A stretch of DNA of 64,000 bases from Mya arenaria (Eukaryota > Mollusca > Bivalvia > Myida > Myidae): assembly GCF_026914265.1 (NCBI RefSeq), contig NC_069130.1:310001-374000 (forward strand). Reading direction: 5' to 3'. The notes beneath the pieces are model-generated. The model saw nothing but the letters and a program-made list of their open reading frames with translations. It had not been told where the DNA came from and ran no database searches. The translations under genes and the position numbers were made by a program. This document shows, piece by piece, positions 59,544-64,000 of the stretch. The number at the start of each line of letters is the position of its first letter. The first letter of the stretch is position 1.

Positions 59544-62454
59544 TGAAGATGCAAAATAAAAACGGAGGAGAACAAATATGCTTTATATGTGCCAATTTAA
59601 TCGAGAATGGGTATGGAACTTATCTGTTTAAAACACAAAGCTGGGGAGCACAATCAATGACGTCATTTACAAAATGGTGTCATTTGGTTGTTATTTGGTG
59701 TGAATTTCCAATAAGATAACAATTAATTATTTATTTTTATGAATTTAAAGCATGAACTAAAATAAAGCAAATGTTTGTTTCAGTGTAAGATGGCAAAACG
59801 ATTCAGGGTAACGGAATGAGCTGTTCGTTGGTTTCTGACGATGTGGCGTTTGACATTTGACCACACTTCCCCATAATGATTTACTTAAAGGCCTAGTTTA
59901 AGTCTTCTATAAGTTACAACAACAACAACAACAACAAAAAGCAAAACAAAAAAACAATAGCAACAAAAAAAGAACAACAAACACCGTGTATTTGTACACA
60001 ACCTCTGTTAATTGATCTTAATCTTATTGCTTAATTGTCTTATCAGATCTCCAATCTGAGTATCCTGCTGTGCAGTTGTGGATGTTTTATTATAAAAATG
60101 GTCCCTAAATGGCACTGAGCCAATAAACGAATACAAAGGAAATTGGCCCCTACTGTCACACCAGTCTAATTAGCAGGAGATGCACAGCAGGGGATTATCC
60201 TGCCAAACATTCCTTCAGCTAGGCCTTTAATTCTAAATACCCACTCGATAGAGTGAGGCATACTATCCGAAAGGAACGTTTCGTCGCAGGCTCGAATAAC
60301 AGCATATTTAATTTAACATTAAAAACTACATTTACTTCATAAAAAACTGCTTCATCACTCAATCAATTTTTCATTGGCCTACAAATAAAGGCTTACTCTA
60401 ATGGAATGTTCTTATAATTTAATTATAGCACGATTCCAAGACATTAATAGACAGAATATGGAATACCAAATTTAGACACATATGGACACATACGTACAAT
60501 TATCTGCAGGAACTTCCTGTTGATATGCAACCAATGATCCTTTTTTAACTTGAAAAGCTTTCGTTAATAACACATTTCTTTTGTTTATAAAATCTGAGCA
60601 CATTCCAACAAAACCATTTTTTTCTTAATTATTTAAGTCACATGAGTTAAACATGAAATAACATTAAAATTTAAAGAAAATGTTTGCATCAAAATATATA
60701 TTGTTCGCATTTAAAGATTTTGCGCGTTTGAATAAGTTCGGTCCCTCTAAGTTGTGTCACAGACATATAAAGTATATGTCCGTGGTCGTGAAGAACGGTT
60801 GTTGTTGGGTTTTTTTTCAAATAATTTTGACCCGGCATTTCTTTGTACTTGTGTATTTCATAAGCATGTGTCCTGGGCACATCTAAGAGTCCGAATCCTA
60901 GTGTGAAGCAAACATTACCTTATTCCTCATTGTTTTCAAACTGAAGCTGGCTCTCATGAGGTTTCTATTATTTTTTATCAGTAAATAATTGGAAAAAAAA
61001 TGTAAGATTTTGGCCATATATAATAGTTCAAGTCCCAAGTAGAATCGTGATCCAGTGAATTCGTGTTTCACTGACCGGTCCAAGACGGTTATCAGGCCGA
61101 TTTACCAGTAAAGCTTATGTTATACTTTTGTGTCTTTAGTTCAGAGCCTCGGGCCTCTCAACGGGGTTTATATATATATGTTTGTCCATTGTATTACCTA
61201 TCATCCGTTTGGAGAAGAAAAATGCGTGCTGCTGATGCACATGTTTAAAGAATATTATAAACACCATAGTAGGTAAACACCCGGGATGTGCACCAAAGTG
61301 AATCTCTGTTAAATCATAATATAACTATACACATTTTGATAATTTTGAATTGACATGCATCTTTATATCTTTTATAAACGTCGTTCTTTGATGTGTGCCT
61401 GAAAAATATACATTGTTTTCATCGCCCTCAAAATTTAGCGTTTGTATTTCTCTATTTTTTGATAATCCGCTGTAATTCTCAACTAAATGAACCTCTGCAA
61501 CAATATTTTTTCTAGGGATGGCAACGAGTAGTAAAATTGGTACTCGAGTCCTCGGACAATCTTCCTATCGAGTACTCGATTACTTGGATAACTTGAATTG
61601 GTTTTCAGGAAATACAAGTTCGTATTTACATGTATCGTTCATGCACTCTGTGCGTTGGTCGTAATATTTGCCAATTTCATCTTTGAATAAGACTGTCATT
61701 TTGGGCCTTCATAGAAAAATCAATAAAAAGAAAACTAATTTTGTTTCATGCTTTTAATTTGTCCTTTTCATTTGATTTTATACATACATATGTACTAGAA
61801 TATAAATCAAAAGAAAACTCGGATCATAATCGAGCATCGATGTTTAGTTGTTAACTCAACGAAATAATATTTAAAATGACAGTTTTTCATACTGCTGTTT
61901 CCCTCATTAATATGTATAATTCCTGAATTAAGTTTTCTCGCACCTCAGATAAGTAGATCCAAAATTTTAACCATGCTAGAAATTCATATCTTGCCCACGG
62001 GCAAAGATACAAAGCCCGTATGGAACTCCTTTTTAATGGTCATAACATTAATTAATTCTCGCTTCAAATGCCACCAGAAAAACAGTTTTCACGCACCTTT
62101 CAAGAAATAATGCTTTACTCTCCTTAGAACTATTAAAGTGTAATGATGCAACTGGTTATAGTGTGGAGCGAACCAACGCCAGTACAATGAAGAAATACCC
62201 CCCCACCTTATCCACTCGCCCACAGGGACTCAAACTACGCTGATAGTTATTTAAACCTTTATTGAAAACATTGGTAGCATCACGTGATATTTTTTTATAA
62301 CAAATCATGCTACAGACTTAAGTTAAATAGCGTTAGTAACGCATTTCAAAAAGTGTGGACTTCAAAGACAATATTTGAGCACATATCAGCATTTGTTGAA
62401 GAGTTCCAGCCGTTAGTATCTTACTATTCAATCAACAATGTATTATAAGGCTTC

Positions 62455-62527
62455 TCTTCCTGCTCAATGACTGTCACGGCACGCATGGTCACCGGAAGTG
62501 TTAATTCATGCGGTGGAAGAAGTTGCT
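62455..62527 (+). pseudogene. Fragment of a second L-xylulose reductase-like copy
   Basis: cttcctgctcaatgactg followed by cacgcatggtcaccggaagt (20 of 23 shared identical bases) matches the 3' part of the SDR pseudogene (25960-26012), with insertions around it and gtggaagaagtt after it. It covers only the LLSDCSRMVTGSV region. Nothing recognisable of the rest of the gene was found nearby. Confidence 0.7.
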
Positions 62528-63479
62528 ATATGCATATGGTTATAAATCATAACATATATAAATTCTTTAATGTCGATGGATACCCCATGCTTACCGCGCC
62601 GGTGGGACAAACCATTAATAGGGGCATACCCTTGTAAGAGTGTGCGGTGATAAGTGCAGTTGTGTTGAATACCCAAGTTTAGCGTAAAGCTTCACTATAT
62701 TTTATCACACGTACACCGAATCACTGATCTCCTGTGAAATATTTTACTTCTGACCGACAATTAATTAGTTGACTGTATCCTCAAAGTAATATTGACTGGT
62801 GTAATATTTTAAAACCAGTCTGATCCTTATGAAAACAGACGTTTGGTTGTCGAGCGTTTGTTGTACACAGACTGTCATGACAAAACTTGTAATATTTATG
62901 TAAACAATTTGAGTATTATTTCAATAAAAAAAAAACATACAACGATATCTTCATAAACGTACAAGAGGTAAGATGTTTTCCTAGATTGACTCCTTGAATT
63001 CGACACATAATTTGCGGCTTAGATTACGGCATCCGAAACTGAATTTATGTCCGAAAAAGCACACACAAAACTTCCTTTCGCAATGTCAGAACACAGGCGG
63101 CATCTACATTGACAGGACCCACCGTATTACCACTCCCAATATATTTCTAAGAACAAAAATAATTGGAACATGATCATGCACACGTCATCGTCACACAGAA
63201 CATTAGTCTAAAATAATAGACGTGTTATACGGGATTCTTCCAATCCCTAACGTCTAAACGGGAATGTGCAAAAAACGGGGGTGTTTTAAAAATATTGAAA
63301 TTGTTTTAAGTGAAGTATTTTATGGTTGAAATTGATCATAAAGAGTTATATTCATATTTTACCATGTAAGCGAAATGTTATTTTGCACTAAACAAGCATT
63401 TAATGCATTAAAACAAGTTGTTTACCTTTCCAATAAAACGAAAGATGACTGACACAGACAACAATTATGCGAAGGGGAA

Positions 63480-63592
63480 CAACTCGATACAATCGTAATA
63501 GCTCGGCCTCCTCCGACAAAGCTTCGAGATAGACCTCGTTATACAATCGTAACAACTCGGCCATGGCCGAAATGTTCCGAGCGATTTAAAAC
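63480..63592. repeat. ctcggcc / acaatcgtaa repeat modules
   Basis: tacaatcgtaatagctcggc and tacaatcgtaacaactcggc occur 60 bp apart, the second running into ccatggccgaaatgttccga, which contains the palindrome tcggccatggccga. Probably the decayed end of the same repeat class as 59473. Confidence 0.65.
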
Positions 63593-64000
63593 TGTGCCCT
63601 AAAGCCTTGCAGGTGCCCTTCATGTATATATCGTTATGTTTTGACAGAATGAAATGAACAAAAACTGTCAAACTGTCAAGTTGGATATTTATTTTCTTTT
63701 GTACGGAACTAATATAAAATAACATTATCTGGTAATATTTCTTGTTTTTATGATATTTTATAGACGCTATATGGCAGATTTCACAAAAAAGGCAATTATT
63801 TGGCCCATTTGCTTTCATTGATTGTTATTGCATGTCAACGTCATATATACAGCAATTGCCTTTCCCAACCCAATAAGAACACCTAATAGAAGTGATTTGT
63901 ATTAAAATAATGAAAATATTGTGTTAAATAAGGTAAAAAAATGTAAAAATATGCCGATATTTAGGACAAAAAAGACAGAAAATCTTCCCGGTACCAATAT

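Larger units (their letters stand above)
58378..64000. other. Right-hand gene-free region
   Basis: No supported gene in 5.6 kb. It holds a GC-richer patch with many ccgg/ggcc words (58690-59060), a perfect 21-bp hairpin (59473-59543), a caa-rich run (59919-60000), a hAT-like left end (tagggatggcaacgagtag at 61514), an SDR relic (62455-62527) and ctcggcc-type repeats (63480-63590). Short open frames are not convincing. Confidence 0.55.

Noticed and set aside
61514-61610. hAT transposon
   Set aside because: Only a left-end-like tagggatggcaacgagtag is visible; no right end, duplication or transposase.

Overview
The window looks like nuclear DNA of a lophotrochozoan animal, most likely a bivalve mollusc (inferred, not proven). 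It is AT-rich and has spliced genes with GT-AG introns, one intact tRNA gene, tRNA-derived SINEs with exact target duplications, many short foldback elements and very long micro- and minisatellites. I see no bacterial operons, CRISPR array or insertion sequences, and I recognised no LTR or virus-like element.

Layout. 1-2.5 kb: a 50-bp satellite carrying a near-identical 1,083-bp higher-order duplication. 4.1-12.0 kb (+): a seven-exon single-pass membrane protein assembled here from splice sites and matching phases; its ectodomain is about nineteen 21-residue Asn/Thr-rich heptad repeats. 15.2-18.9 kb (+): a three-exon 14-3-3 gene whose first intron holds about 1.15 kb of AGC/AGT triplets. 21.7-23.1 kb (-): an Ig-domain membrane receptor with a long Tyr/Pro-bearing tail. 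25.3-26.0 kb (+): an L-xylulose-reductase-like SDR broken by two in-frame stops. 26-34 kb: no confident gene, but a perfect 51-bp inverted repeat and about 28 tandem tRNA-Glu-like units. 34.2-47.2 kb (+): a CARD-CARD-helical-repeat protein (40.1-42.1), a degenerate CARD copy (43.9-44.2), two copies of a roughly 1.2-kb duplicated segment, a tRNA-Glu gene (45.4, -) and an unrecognised 481-residue terminal exon (45.8-47.2) whose first exon may lie at 34.17 kb. 47.9-49.4 kb: a 14-bp minisatellite open in many frames. 54.3-55.0 kb (-): an intronless intact 14-3-3 gene. 56.5-58.4 kb (+): a 5'-truncated, broken LINE. 58.4-64 kb: no confident gene; hairpins, repeat pieces and a relic of the SDR gene.

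The genes do not form an operon or an obvious pathway. The immune-type theme (Ig receptor, CARD adaptor, CARD relic) and the two 14-3-3 genes may simply be neighbours. The most unusual content is the heptad-repeat membrane protein, the CARD-CARD-helical protein with its duplicated surroundings, the tRNA-Glu-like tandem array and several inverted-repeat structures.
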